Assembly: GCA_020073345.1 (NCBI GenBank)
Contig: JAIQFI010000002.1
Coordinates: forward strand, 124,001 to 188,000
Direction of reading: 5' to 3'
Source: Terriglobia bacterium
GTDB lineage: Bacteria > Acidobacteriota > Terriglobia > Bryobacterales > Bryobacteraceae
DNA: 64,000 nucleotides
In this document: positions 36,113 through 43,156 of the stretch, in pieces
Numbering within the stretch: the stretch's first letter is position 1
How the letters are laid out: every line of letters begins with the position of its first letter
Made by a program: the position numbers and the translations under genes
Notes under the pieces: generated by a model
The model's database searches: none
The model's input: the letters and a program-made list of their open reading frames with translations, nothing else
What the model was told of the DNA's origin: nothing

Positions 36113-37921
36113 TCAATTCGCGGATGGCCGTTCGATGTGGTCCACGATGATGACCTCGACGGGGCCTTTGGCAGACTCGAGCCTCAGGCCGAGCTGTTCC
36201 TGGATGGCCGTCAGAATGGACGGACTGCTGGAATCGAGGGGCGCGCCCGGTGGCGGGGCCGGCAACGCAGGCGTTGTTTCATCCGGCAGGAAATCCAGTT
36301 GGAGATCGAAGAGCCCCGTGAACCCGGTCTTATCGATCACGGTGCGGGCTAGCACGATCGAGAGCTCTCGGGCGAACTCCGGCATGGTTATCTGTCCGCC
36401 TCGCATCCGCGCGCCCGTGTTTTCCAGCCGGGTTCTGAAACCGCCGCACGGCGACAAGGGCGGCTGACCTGGACCGGGTGGCGTCATTCGGCCTCGGACC
36501 ACCTCCGGAGGGACCGTTCCGTCCGGGACAAGGCTCACGCAACCTCCGTCCTTCGGAGGAGGGAGCTTGAGACCGCTCCTGGCGGCTACCAGCGTATAGA
36601 CCGGGAGATCCCTCGTCTCGCGATGGATCTTTAGCTGGAAACGGTCCGCGAGGAGCGATTCTAGCATCAGGAACATCTGGTCACGACTGATGTTCCCGGC
36701 GGCCTTCGCCTCGATCTCATACCGCTCGGAGTTGATCCAGTCCGGACCTCCCAGGATTTGGAACAAGTGAACCGTGTAGGCGTTCTGCATCAGCAGCTTT
36801 ACAGTCGCGTTCGCGGTCAGCCGGCCCGGCAACGGGCGCACGGTCATGGGACCCGGCTCCTGCGAAGGCTTGATGGAGGCAACTTCAAACTTGGGCCGGG
36901 CTACAGGCTGGCCAAATACGGTAAACGCGGTGATGGCGAGGAGCATCGCGGCGGCGATGACTCCCGGCCCGGAAAGCGTGCGGGAGGCAGGACGCGGCTG
37001 GCCGAGCAACCTGGCAATACGGTGAGCGAGGGAACCGCCAGTGGCAGCCATCGCTGCTCCGAAATGGATGCGGCGAGAGGACTCTAATTCCGCCAGGGCG
37101 CGTGCGTAGGTGAGAACGTCGCCACTGACGGATACGGCCACGTCGTCGCAACACAGCTCGCGTTCCGTGCGGAGGTGGCTCGATACCCACCAGACCGCGG
37201 GATGATAGAACAGCAAGGTCTCGACGACACTCTGCAGGACGTTGACGAGATAGTCGTGGCGGCGGATGTGCGCCAGCTCGTGAAGGAGAAGCGCTTCTAT
37301 CTGTTCGGGCGGCAAACCGGTGAGAGCGCCGACCGGCACCAGCACGACGGGACGAATCCAGCCCACCACCGCCGGCGCCTGCACCAGAGACGACACAAGC
37401 AAGCGGACCGGGCGGGACACGCGAATGCGGGTTTTGAGCCGATCGAGGGCTTGCTGCCATTCTGGTGGCGCGCGACGGACCAGACGGGAGCGAAGGCGCA
37501 CGGCCCGGATCCATCCGCTCAGTAGGCGGAACCAGAAGACCAGGGCGCCGGCAAACCAGATCGCGACCACCCACGGCAGGAGAGGCTCGGGCAATGCCCG
37601 GGGGACGCTGCTGAGCAATGCGGGCGTGGCCACAGCGGGTGCGGAGGTTGGGGTGTTTGCTACGTGAGGCACGGAGACCGCAATGGAGACTGCGGCCGTT
37701 GGGTTCATCAGGCTCCAGGTGATGACAGGAGCGGCGGCCATTCCAGCCAAAGCCGCACAGGCCAGCACATATCGCACATTCGGGCCAGCCGAGCGGGCGA
37801 TCCACTTGCGGGTTGCCGCATACACGGCCGCGATCAGGACGCCCTGCCACAGGAAATGCAGAAGCATCCAGCCAAGATGTTCGACCCATGGCGGGGACGA
37901 GAGGAACTGGATTGCGCTCAT
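36113..37921 (-). CDS. BlaR1-like M56 metallopeptidase fused to TIGR03435 domain
   Basis: 602 residues. The N-terminal half has about four or five membrane spans (LGWMLLHFLWQGVLIAAVYA, YVLACAALAGMAAAPVITW) and the M56 zinc site LLHELAHIRRHDYL (about residues 213-217), with ERELCCDDVAV as the third-ligand region. Residues about 345-602 are a soil-associated TIGR03435 domain: FEVASIKPSQEPG, LLMQNAYTV, LLADRFQLKIHRETRDLPVY and GFTGLFDLQLDF. In BlaR1/MecR1 the C-terminal part is a sensor and the M56 domain cleaves BlaI; here TIGR03435 takes the sensor place. ATGA overlap with blaI. Confidence 0.9.
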   Translation of the reverse strand: MSAIQFLSSPPWVEHLGWMLLHFLWQGVLIAAVYAATRKWIARSAGPNVRYVLACAALAGMAAAPVITWSLMNPTAAVSIAVSVPHVANTPTSAPAVATPALLSSVPRALPEPLLPWVVAIWFAGALVFWFRLLSGWIRAVRLRSRLVRRAPPEWQQALDRLKTRIRVSRPVRLLVSSLVQAPAVVGWIRPVVLVPVGALTGLPPEQIEALLLHELAHIRRHDYLVNVLQSVVETLLFYHPAVWWVSSHLRTERELCCDDVAVSVSGDVLTYARALAELESSRRIHFGAAMAATGGSLAHRIARLLGQPRPASRTLSGPGVIAAAMLLAITAFTVFGQPVARPKFEVASIKPSQEPGPMTVRPLPGRLTANATVKLLMQNAYTVHLFQILGGPDWINSERYEIEAKAAGNISRDQMFLMLESLLADRFQLKIHRETRDLPVYTLVAARSGLKLPPPKDGGCVSLVPDGTVPPEVVRGRMTPPGPGQPPLSPCGGFRTRLENTGARMRGGQITMPEFARELSIVLARTVIDKTGFTGLFDLQLDFLPDETTPALPAPPPGAPLDSSSPSILTAIQEQLGLRLESAKGPVEVIIVDHIERPSAN

Positions 37922-38331
37922 TTGGATCCTCGTTTCTTTTTGTCAAACGCGTCAATCATGTGTCGAATGTCCGCTAATTCCTCCGCGGAAGCTGGCTGTG
38001 CTCCGAGGGCGCCCATGACGAGTTCCTTGGCCGAGCCCTCGAACACCCGCCTCAGCAGATCTCCCGCGATCCGTTGCTGCATCTGGTCCTTGGGCACGCG
38101 GGATTCGTAGACGTGAGAGCGAAATCGCTCGGTGCGTGCCAGGAGCCCCTTGTCGAGCATCAGTTGCATCTGCTTGAGCGTGGTTGTGTAGCCGGAGTCC
38201 TTGCCCAGTGCCTCATGCACTTCCCGCACGGTGGCCGGTCCCAGACGCCAGAGAACGGCGAGGATATCGACTTCGGCGGCGGTGGGAATCGGAGGAACCG
38301 GAGGCTTACGACTGCTGGAGCGCGGAGGCAT
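37918..38331 (-). CDS. blaI: BlaI/MecI-family transcription repressor
   Basis: 137 residues. The winged HTH is visible in TAAEVDILAVLWRLGPATVREVH and YTTTLKQMQLMLDKGLLARTE, followed by a dimerisation tail. BlaI repressors are inactivated when the partner M56 peptidase cleaves them; the next gene overlaps by ATGA and encodes exactly such a peptidase. The start codon lies just after a promoter whose spacer is filled by a 16-base palindrome, so autorepression is very likely. Length and motifs are normal. Confidence 0.93.
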   Translation of the reverse strand: MPPRSSSRKPPVPPIPTAAEVDILAVLWRLGPATVREVHEALGKDSGYTTTLKQMQLMLDKGLLARTERFRSHVYESRVPKDQMQQRIAGDLLRRVFEGSAKELVMGALGAQPASAEELADIRHMIDAFDKKKRGSK

Positions 38332-38339
38332 CTGGAACG

Positions 38340-38368
38340 AGACTACTACGATAAGAATCGTATGTCAA
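38340..38368 (-). promoter_or_regulatory. blaI promoter with 16-bp operator in the spacer
   Basis: Minus strand: TTGACA (38368-38363), then a 17-base spacer, then TAGTCT (38345-38340). The palindrome TACGAT-AAGA-ATCGTA (38347-38362, plus-strand orientation) fills the spacer from the first base after the -35. This is the classical position for a BlaI-type repressor. The ATG is only 8 bases after the -10, so the mRNA would be nearly leaderless. Confidence 0.7.
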
Positions 38369-38412
38369 CGATAAAACTCCTAGGAGGCATGCCACTCGCG
38401 GAGAGGAACTGA

Positions 38413-38813
38413 TCAGCCCTTCTTTTTGAGCTCGTTCTGGGCGATCCGCGCCTTCACGAGTTTCTTCACCAGAGCGGCTGGCGGAGGCTTGTCGACAGGG
38501 AAGCGGATGGTTCCCTTGGATGTTTGGAAGCCCTTCAGATCATCCTTGAACGTTTGGATCACGGACGAACCCACCGGAACAAGCTGCAATGGTTCGAAAA
38601 CGCCGCGTAGCCGAACAGCGCCCCTTTGTACTTGGACACTGGCATCCCGTAGCTGATGACCTCAGTGGTTTCGGACGGTGCGACGGATCGGATGATCGCG
38701 CGGATCTTGATTAGGGTGCTGCGGGCGGGTTCCGGGACGCGCTTTATGTATTCATCCACATTCTTCGGAGCGGCGCTGCGTTTTGTCGTCTTTTCATCCG
38801 GCACCTGTTGCAT
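38413..38813 (-). pseudogene. Frameshifted DUF1801 (YdhG-like) gene
   Basis: The N-terminal frame (38813 to 38559) encodes VDEYIKRVPEPARSTLIKIR, VISYGMPVSKYKGALFGYA and FSNHCSLF, the DUF1801 pattern, and then stops out of register after RWVRP. The remainder of the family sequence continues in another frame: VIQTFKDDLKGFQTSKGTI, RFPVDKPPPAALVKKLV and a stop at 38413. Adding one C in the TTCC tract near 38587 would restore PVGSSVIQTF and a protein of about 133 residues. Either a real single-base deletion or a sequencing error. The start lies on the shared upstream element. Confidence 0.85.
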
Positions 38814-38844
38814 CGGGTACTTTCAGGGTACCGTGGCCCCGCGG
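38804..38844 (-). repeat. Shared start-codon element, copy A (upstream of DUF1801 gene)
   Basis: Plus-strand order: CCTGTTGCAT (start ATG and first codons), a short spacer, the hairpin GGTACT-TTCAG-GGTACC and GTGGCCCCGCGG. Relative to copy B, one stem pair changes from T-A to C-G and the next from C-G to T-G, so the stem is kept. The TTCAG loop is identical. Confidence 0.75.
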
Positions 38845-38956
38845 TGTGGCCCAGGGGCAAAACGAACCCAAGAAAGTGATTCTGATCGCAGCCTTCTTCA
38901 CGAATATTTCACAACCTTCTTACAGTCGCTTTTCGGGTTCGGCCATCCAAAGAGTT

Positions 38957-38986
38957 GTGGCCGGTCGCTCGATCAAAACCGGCCAC
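38957..38986. promoter_or_regulatory. Hairpin upstream of the secreted protein gene
   Basis: Perfect 9-base stem GTGGCCGGT / ACCGGCCAC with a 12-base loop, ending 30 bases before the ATG at 39017. It could be a leader hairpin of this gene or a terminator for something upstream; no T tract follows. The rest of the 38845-39016 gap is AT-richer than average and shows no gene. Confidence 0.45.
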
Positions 38987-39016
38987 TAATCAAAATATGA
39001 AAAGGATAGAGTTCGC

Positions 39017-39511
39017 ATGAAGAAAGTTTGTTTACTGTCATTGACGCTGTGTGCCGCAGCATTTGCTCAGACCGATACGGTTGTACGCTGGCGCGGGATC
39101 GAAGGAGTGATCACCGCTCCTGGGGTCGACAACCCGGTCAGCCAAATCCACAGCGGTGCGGGGCCATGGACAACCCAAAGCGGCAACGCCCGGGTCAATC
39201 TCAACACCGGCGAAGGCTCCTTCGAAGTCGAGGGACTGGTTTTGAACGGTGGAGCCGCCAGCGGCACTCCTGGCGCGGTCACCAGTGTCATCGGCACGCT
39301 GGTGTGCAACCCGGGCGGAGGGCCGGGATCCTCAGAAGCGGTGATCGACACCCCTGCCACGCCCCTCAGCGCGGACGGCAACGCGGAGCTTTCCTTCAGG
39401 ATCAACGTTCCGGCGGCGTGTAGTAAGCCGGTGTTTCTGATTCGGGTTGCATCCGGACGCTGGATCGCGACGGGAACCAAGGCTGCCACCAGCTCGAAAT
39501 TCCCCTACTAG
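39017..39511 (+). CDS. Small secreted hypothetical protein
   Basis: 164 residues with a signal peptide (KKVCLLSLTLCAAAFA). The mature part is Gly/Ser/Thr-rich and beta-rich (VVRWRGIEGVITAPGVDN, ARVNLNTGEGSFEVEGL), with two cysteines (VCNPGGGP, ACSKPVF) that may form a disulfide. No enzymatic motif. The ATG has AAGGATAGAG about 8 bases upstream. It is followed by a strong GC hairpin that may end its transcript. Confidence 0.7.
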   Translation: MKKVCLLSLTLCAAAFAQTDTVVRWRGIEGVITAPGVDNPVSQIHSGAGPWTTQSGNARVNLNTGEGSFEVEGLVLNGGAASGTPGAVTSVIGTLVCNPGGGPGSSEAVIDTPATPLSADGNAELSFRINVPAACSKPVFLIRVASGRWIATGTKAATSSKFPY

Positions 39512-39533
39512 ATTGCGGAGTTTCAATTCAGGA

Positions 39534-39558
39534 GAGCGAGGCCATCTTGGCCTCGCTC
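39534..39558. terminator. Terminator-like hairpin without T tract
   Basis: Perfect 10-base stem GAGCGAGGCC / GGCCTCGCTC with an ATCTT loop, 22 bases after the stop of the secreted protein gene. No run of T follows, so it is at best an atypical terminator or a 3'-end stabiliser. Confidence 0.45.
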
Positions 39559-39633
39559 GATCCGCATGGACGGATGATGAAGGGCGTTCCTGGATCGAGT
39601 AACGGCAGCGCCGCTTGTGGTTTAATCAGCAGT

Positions 39634-40443
39634 ATGCGTCGCCATATCTGGATTGGAATAGCTTTTGTGGGAGCTTGCTTGTGCGCGCAAGCCCAGTGGC
39701 AGAGTCCGAGTCCCGGGGCTACTCGCACGCCCGATGGCAAAGTGATTATGACCGGGCCGGTTCCCCGCGTGAACGGAAAGCCCGACCTTTCGGGAATCTG
39801 GCAGGTGGAGGCTGAGCCCCGAGGGCCGGGCCTATACGGATTGGGCGAATCCCCCAATTCCAAATACTTCCGCGACATCCTGTCCGATTTCAAGGCCGGC
39901 GAGGAGCCGCTGACACCGGCAGGGAGGGAAATCCTGCGCCAGCACAGCCAGCCGGGAGTGGTCGGTTACAACCTGAAGTGTCTGCCGGACGGCGTGCCCC
40001 ACGCCGACCTGTTGCCGGAGCCGTTCAAGATCATTCAGACACCCGGCGAGATCGTGATGCTGTACGAAGTGGAGACCATCTTCCGCCAGATCTTCACCGA
40101 TGGACGCAAGCATCCTGCCGATCCGTCGCCGACCTGGCTGGGGTATTCGGTCGGGACCTGGGACGGAGACACGCTCGTCGTCGACACGATGGGGTTTAAC
40201 GATCTCAGCTGGCTGGACGCACGCGGCCACGGGCACAGCGAGGACATGCGCGTCGAAGAGCGCTTCCACCGGCGCGATTTCGGCCATCTGGAGGTCGCCG
40301 TGACGATTACCGATCCGAAAATGTTCACCAAGCCGTTCACGATCAACTTCGTCGAGCAGCTTCTTCCGGACACCGATGTTTTCGAGCACATCTGTTACGA
40401 AAACGAAAAGGACGCCGCGCACCTGCCCAAACCGGCCCGATAG
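39634..40443 (+). CDS. Secreted hypothetical protein, paralogue of the gene at 41592
   Basis: 269 residues from the ATG that opens a signal peptide (RRHIWIGIAFVGACLCAQAQ). It shows NGKPDLSGIWQVE, then CLPDGVPHADLLPEPFKIIQ, IFTDGRKHPADPSPTWLGYS and GTWDGDTLVVDTMGFND, with LEERFHR-like (VEERFHRRD) and DPKMFTKPF segments. This is an abundant exported type in acidobacterial genomes with no known activity. The copy at 41592-42335 shares the same motif order, so the two flank the mazEF module as diverged duplicates. Confidence 0.75.
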   Translation: MRRHIWIGIAFVGACLCAQAQWQSPSPGATRTPDGKVIMTGPVPRVNGKPDLSGIWQVEAEPRGPGLYGLGESPNSKYFRDILSDFKAGEEPLTPAGREILRQHSQPGVVGYNLKCLPDGVPHADLLPEPFKIIQTPGEIVMLYEVETIFRQIFTDGRKHPADPSPTWLGYSVGTWDGDTLVVDTMGFNDLSWLDARGHGHSEDMRVEERFHRRDFGHLEVAVTITDPKMFTKPFTINFVEQLLPDTDVFEHICYENEKDAAHLPKPAR

Positions 40444-40472
40444 TCGGTCCACTCCATCGGCCGAGTTGAATC

Positions 40473-40793
40473 TCACTCGGCGAAGACTTCTTGCAGCGTG
40501 CTCAGAGTGGACGTGAGCGTCTTTGTCGACACGGCTCCCAGTTTCTTCGCCAAACGGGTCTGGTCCACGGCGCGCACCTGATCGAGCAAGATCAGACCCT
40601 TCCGGCCGCCGTGCGTAACACCGATGCGAAAGGGCGCGGGGCGGCTCTTGGTGGTCATCGGCGCAACGATGACGGTACGCAGATGATCGTGCATTTCGCC
40701 CGGGGACACCACAACGCACGGGCGCGTCTTCCTGATTTCGCTCCCGATGGTGGGATCTAGATTGACCAGCCAAATCTCCCCACGCCTCACCAC
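40473..40793 (-). CDS. mazF: MazF-type endoribonuclease toxin
   Basis: Sequence-specific mRNA interferase. 106 residues with the PemK/MazF fold signature: RRGEIWLVNLDPTIGSEIRK, TRPCVVVSP, HLRTVIVAPMT and GLILLDQVRAVD. Catalytic Arg in the KTRP segment and the Thr/Ser of APMTTKS are present. It starts within the last bases of mazE (7-base overlap), the normal antitoxin-toxin order. The module looks complete. Confidence 0.92.
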   Translation of the reverse strand: MVRRGEIWLVNLDPTIGSEIRKTRPCVVVSPGEMHDHLRTVIVAPMTTKSRPAPFRIGVTHGGRKGLILLDQVRAVDQTRLAKKLGAVSTKTLTSTLSTLQEVFAE

Positions 40794-41050
40794 GCCAGTT
40801 CCGTGTCCGCGGCATTGCCAAATTCGCCCATCACCAGCGCGTCATCGCCGGCTTCGGCGATCTTCTTGGCTGCCTCCGCCCAACCCTTGCGCGCAGGCCC
40901 CGCTGGCCTGCGTAATACGAGAGCGCCGCCCTCGATGCTCATCTCCGCTCCGGCCTCGCCGTTCAGGCCCAATTGCGCCAGAAACGGCTTGGGGATCACG
41001 ACACCTTTTGAGTTGCCGATCTGTCGAATGCTTACGTACATCGCTTTCAT
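40787..41050 (-). CDS. mazE: MazE-type antitoxin (AbrB/SpoVT domain)
   Basis: 87 residues. The N-terminal swapped-hairpin DNA-binding domain reads VSIRQIGNSKGVVIPKPFL, then GAEMSIEGGALVLRRP. The C-terminal acidic tail (AGDDALVMGEFGNAADTELAW) would wrap the toxin. The first ATG (41050) or the one three codons later (41041) can start it. The palindrome and promoter lie 4 bases upstream, which supports autoregulation with MazF. Confidence 0.9.
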   Translation of the reverse strand: MKAMYVSIRQIGNSKGVVIPKPFLAQLGLNGEAGAEMSIEGGALVLRRPAGPARKGWAEAAKKIAEAGDDALVMGEFGNAADTELAW

Positions 41051-41054
41051 AGTG

Positions 41055-41090
41055 ATAACAATGTTATTCCAAGAAGTCGTGGCGTGTCAA
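41055..41090 (-). promoter_or_regulatory. mazEF promoter with palindromic operator over the -10 box
   Basis: Minus strand: TTGACA (41090-41085), an 18-base spacer and TAACAT (41066-41061). The palindrome ATAACA-A-TGTTAT (41055-41067, plus orientation) covers the -10, ideal for repression by MazE. Transcription would begin about 3 bases before the ATG at 41050, so the transcript should be leaderless or nearly so. Confidence 0.65.
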
Positions 41091-41169
41091 GCACAGGACA
41101 AACTCGCGCAGGATCGGAACGACATTTGCATCGGAAGGATCAACATGATATCTATCAATACGACCCGCA

Positions 41170-41586
41170 ATGAGGACGCTCGCCAGGTCGATCCCGCTGC
41201 TTGCGCTGCTGCTTTTCGCCAGTGTCTTGTCCGCCCATCACGGAAACACCGCCTACGACGAAACCGCTCGGGTCCGTATCAAGGGCACCGTCACGGAATT
41301 CATCTGGACCAACCCGCATTCTCAAATCTATCTGGACGTGAAGGACAGCTCCGGCAAAGTCGTCAATTGGGGCGTCGAGACCAACAGCCCTGGGATCTTG
41401 ACTCGCGCCGGATGGACCCGCCGCTCGCTCAAGGCCGGCGATGAGATCACGATTATTCTCTGTCCCGCCAAGAACGGCCAGCCCGTCGCCTACGCCGGAT
41501 CGGGAGATCCCGGCACGAAGGTCATCTTCGCCGATGGCCGGGAACTGGACTTCACCGATAAAACCGTAGATAAAACCGCTCCTTGA
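41170..41586 (+). CDS. Small exported DUF6152-like protein
   Basis: 138 residues with a signal peptide (LARSIPLLALLLFASVLSAH). The mature start AHHGNTAYDETARVRIKGTV and the motif EFIWTNPHSQIYLDV are the hallmarks of the DUF6152-like exported family; the His-His pair right after the cleavage site might bind metal. The rest is a small beta domain. It is followed, with a 3-base overlap of a possible TTG or 5-base gap to the ATG, by the second secreted paralogue, and both are probably co-transcribed. Confidence 0.75.
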   Translation: MRTLARSIPLLALLLFASVLSAHHGNTAYDETARVRIKGTVTEFIWTNPHSQIYLDVKDSSGKVVNWGVETNSPGILTRAGWTRRSLKAGDEITIILCPAKNGQPVAYAGSGDPGTKVIFADGRELDFTDKTVDKTAP

Positions 41587-41591
41587 CAAAC

Positions 41592-42335
41592 ATGCGAATC
41601 GTCGTCGTGCTCTTGCTGCTGTCGTCCTTCGCCGGTGCGCAGACACCCACCCGGCGCGATTTATCCGGCGTGTGGGGAATGCAGGCCGCGCGCGAAACCT
41701 CTGAAGACGATAAGCAATCGCCCGGCGGCGAGATTCCTCCCCTGACCGCCTGGGGCAAAGCGCGCTATGACCTCCAGAAGCCTGGCTACGGAAAGCGAGC
41801 CGCGCCCGGCGGCAACGATCCCATCCTGCAATGCGACCCCATGGGCTTTCCGCGCATTCTGTATTTTCCGACGCCCTTCGAATTCGCGCAGATCTCCAAC
41901 CGCGTGCTGCAAATGTTTGAACGCGACCACGTGGTCCGCGAAATCTGGACCGACGGCCGCGCGCTCCCTGCCGACCCCGATCCTCTCTGGTACGGATACT
42001 CAACAGGCAAGTGGGTGGACGATACCACCTTCGTGGTCGAGTCCACCGGTTACGACGACCGCACTTGGCTGGGCGCCGCCGGCTTTCCGCACAGCGAGAC
42101 TATGCATCTCGAAGAACGCTACCAGCGCGTGGATCGCGACACGATAAACTTCACCCTGAAGATCGACGACCCGCAGGCCTATACCAAGACTTGGGTCGCC
42201 TTGCCCCGTGTTCTCAAACTGCGCCCCCGCGCGGAAATTCGTCAGGGCTACTGCGTGGCGTCCGAAGAGAATGCCTTCACCAAACGAATTCGCGAACCCG
42301 GTGCGCTAAAAACCGGCACAGATCCCAAGAAATAG
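41592..42335 (+). CDS. Secreted hypothetical protein, paralogue of the gene at 39634
   Basis: 247 residues with a signal peptide (RIVVVLLLLSSFAGAQ). The same order of motifs as in the upstream paralogue: RRDLSGVWGM, QCDPMGFPRILYFPTPFEF, IWTDGRALPADPDPLWYGYS, GKWVDDTTFVVESTGYDD and HLEERYQRVDRD. The C-terminus has IRQGYCVASEENAFTKRI. Function unknown, location probably periplasmic. The start could also be the TTG at 41583. Confidence 0.75.
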   Translation: MRIVVVLLLLSSFAGAQTPTRRDLSGVWGMQAARETSEDDKQSPGGEIPPLTAWGKARYDLQKPGYGKRAAPGGNDPILQCDPMGFPRILYFPTPFEFAQISNRVLQMFERDHVVREIWTDGRALPADPDPLWYGYSTGKWVDDTTFVVESTGYDDRTWLGAAGFPHSETMHLEERYQRVDRDTINFTLKIDDPQAYTKTWVALPRVLKLRPRAEIRQGYCVASEENAFTKRIREPGALKTGTDPKK

Positions 42336-42441
42336 TCGCGAAAACTATTTGGGTGTGAGCTTCAGCAAACGAGCCGCCGTCGGTGAGGACATAGACATAG
42401 ACCGCTCCTTCGGGGTGCGAGTTTCTTCGCCAAGTCCATTA

Positions 42442-43029
42442 TCACTGCTTGGGCGGACCGCCTTTTTGCCCACCGCCGCGAGGCGGGGCAGGCGGCAGCG
42501 TGCCGCCCTCGGCCAGGATCTTCATATTCTCGAGTGCCGTGGTGAACTGCGCGGCTCTTCGCATTCTGTCTTGCTCGCGCGCGGCGTCGTCCGCCAGCGT
42601 GGAGTTATCCAGAACCAGAGTGTAGACGAGTTTCGAGGTGGTCGCGGTGAGCGGCCTCGCCTCCAGCGTGCCGTGGTAGAGAATGTAGGGCTGGCCTTCC
42701 CTGACGGGCTGCGTATAGGTGTAGGAAAGTTCGGTCTTCCCGACCAGGATCTCATTGCCGATGGACCGGACGGCGCCGAATTCGCCATCCTTGCCCGCGA
42801 TGATCGTGCAGTTGACGCGCAGCCATTCGCCGATATCGCAATACTTGCCGACCCGCTTCCATACTTCGGCGGCAGGACGGTTGACCGTGATTTCCAGGGG
42901 AATAGAGATGTACGTCGGATTAGGGATCGCAAGGGGAGCCGGGCCCCGTCCCTGTGCACTGGCGACCTGCGCCAGACAGGCGATTGCGAGCGTACAGCCA
43001 GCGGCTGTCTTACTAAAGTAATTCGGCAT
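42442..43029 (-). CDS. Secreted SRPBCC-fold (Bet v1-like) protein
   Basis: 195 residues from ATG 43029, which is preceded by GGAGGAATCC; the longer frame upstream is not credible. Signal peptide AGCTLAIACLAQVASAQ. The SRPBCC core is visible in ISIPLEITVNRPAAEVWKRV and YCDIGEWL, then GAVRSIGNEILVGKTELSYTY (in part) and LYHGTLEARPL. The last 20 residues are Gly/Pro-rich. Such proteins bind hydrophobic ligands; the substrate is unknown. A 10-base palindrome AAAGTACTTT (43111-43120) lies about 80 bases upstream and may be an operator. Confidence 0.75.
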   Translation of the reverse strand: MPNYFSKTAAGCTLAIACLAQVASAQGRGPAPLAIPNPTYISIPLEITVNRPAAEVWKRVGKYCDIGEWLRVNCTIIAGKDGEFGAVRSIGNEILVGKTELSYTYTQPVREGQPYILYHGTLEARPLTATTSKLVYTLVLDNSTLADDAAREQDRMRRAAQFTTALENMKILAEGGTLPPAPPRGGGQKGGPPKQ

Positions 43030-43156
43030 GGATTCCTCCAACTTGGGTTTCGCCTTGGGGCGTCGTACTGACGGACAATCTTGGCACACGCAGCCTGGGT
43101 GATGTGCTACAAAGTACTTTACCACACGATGGTGGGCGACCGCGAGCACGAGCGTT

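Noticed and set aside
38377-38386. CTCCTAGGAG palindrome upstream of the blaI promoter
   Set aside because: Only 10 bases and outside the promoter; could be chance, and the spacer palindrome explains regulation better.
43111-43120. AAAGTACTTT palindrome as a firm operator
   Set aside because: No regulator gene or promoter hexamers could be tied to it; mentioned only with the SRPBCC gene.
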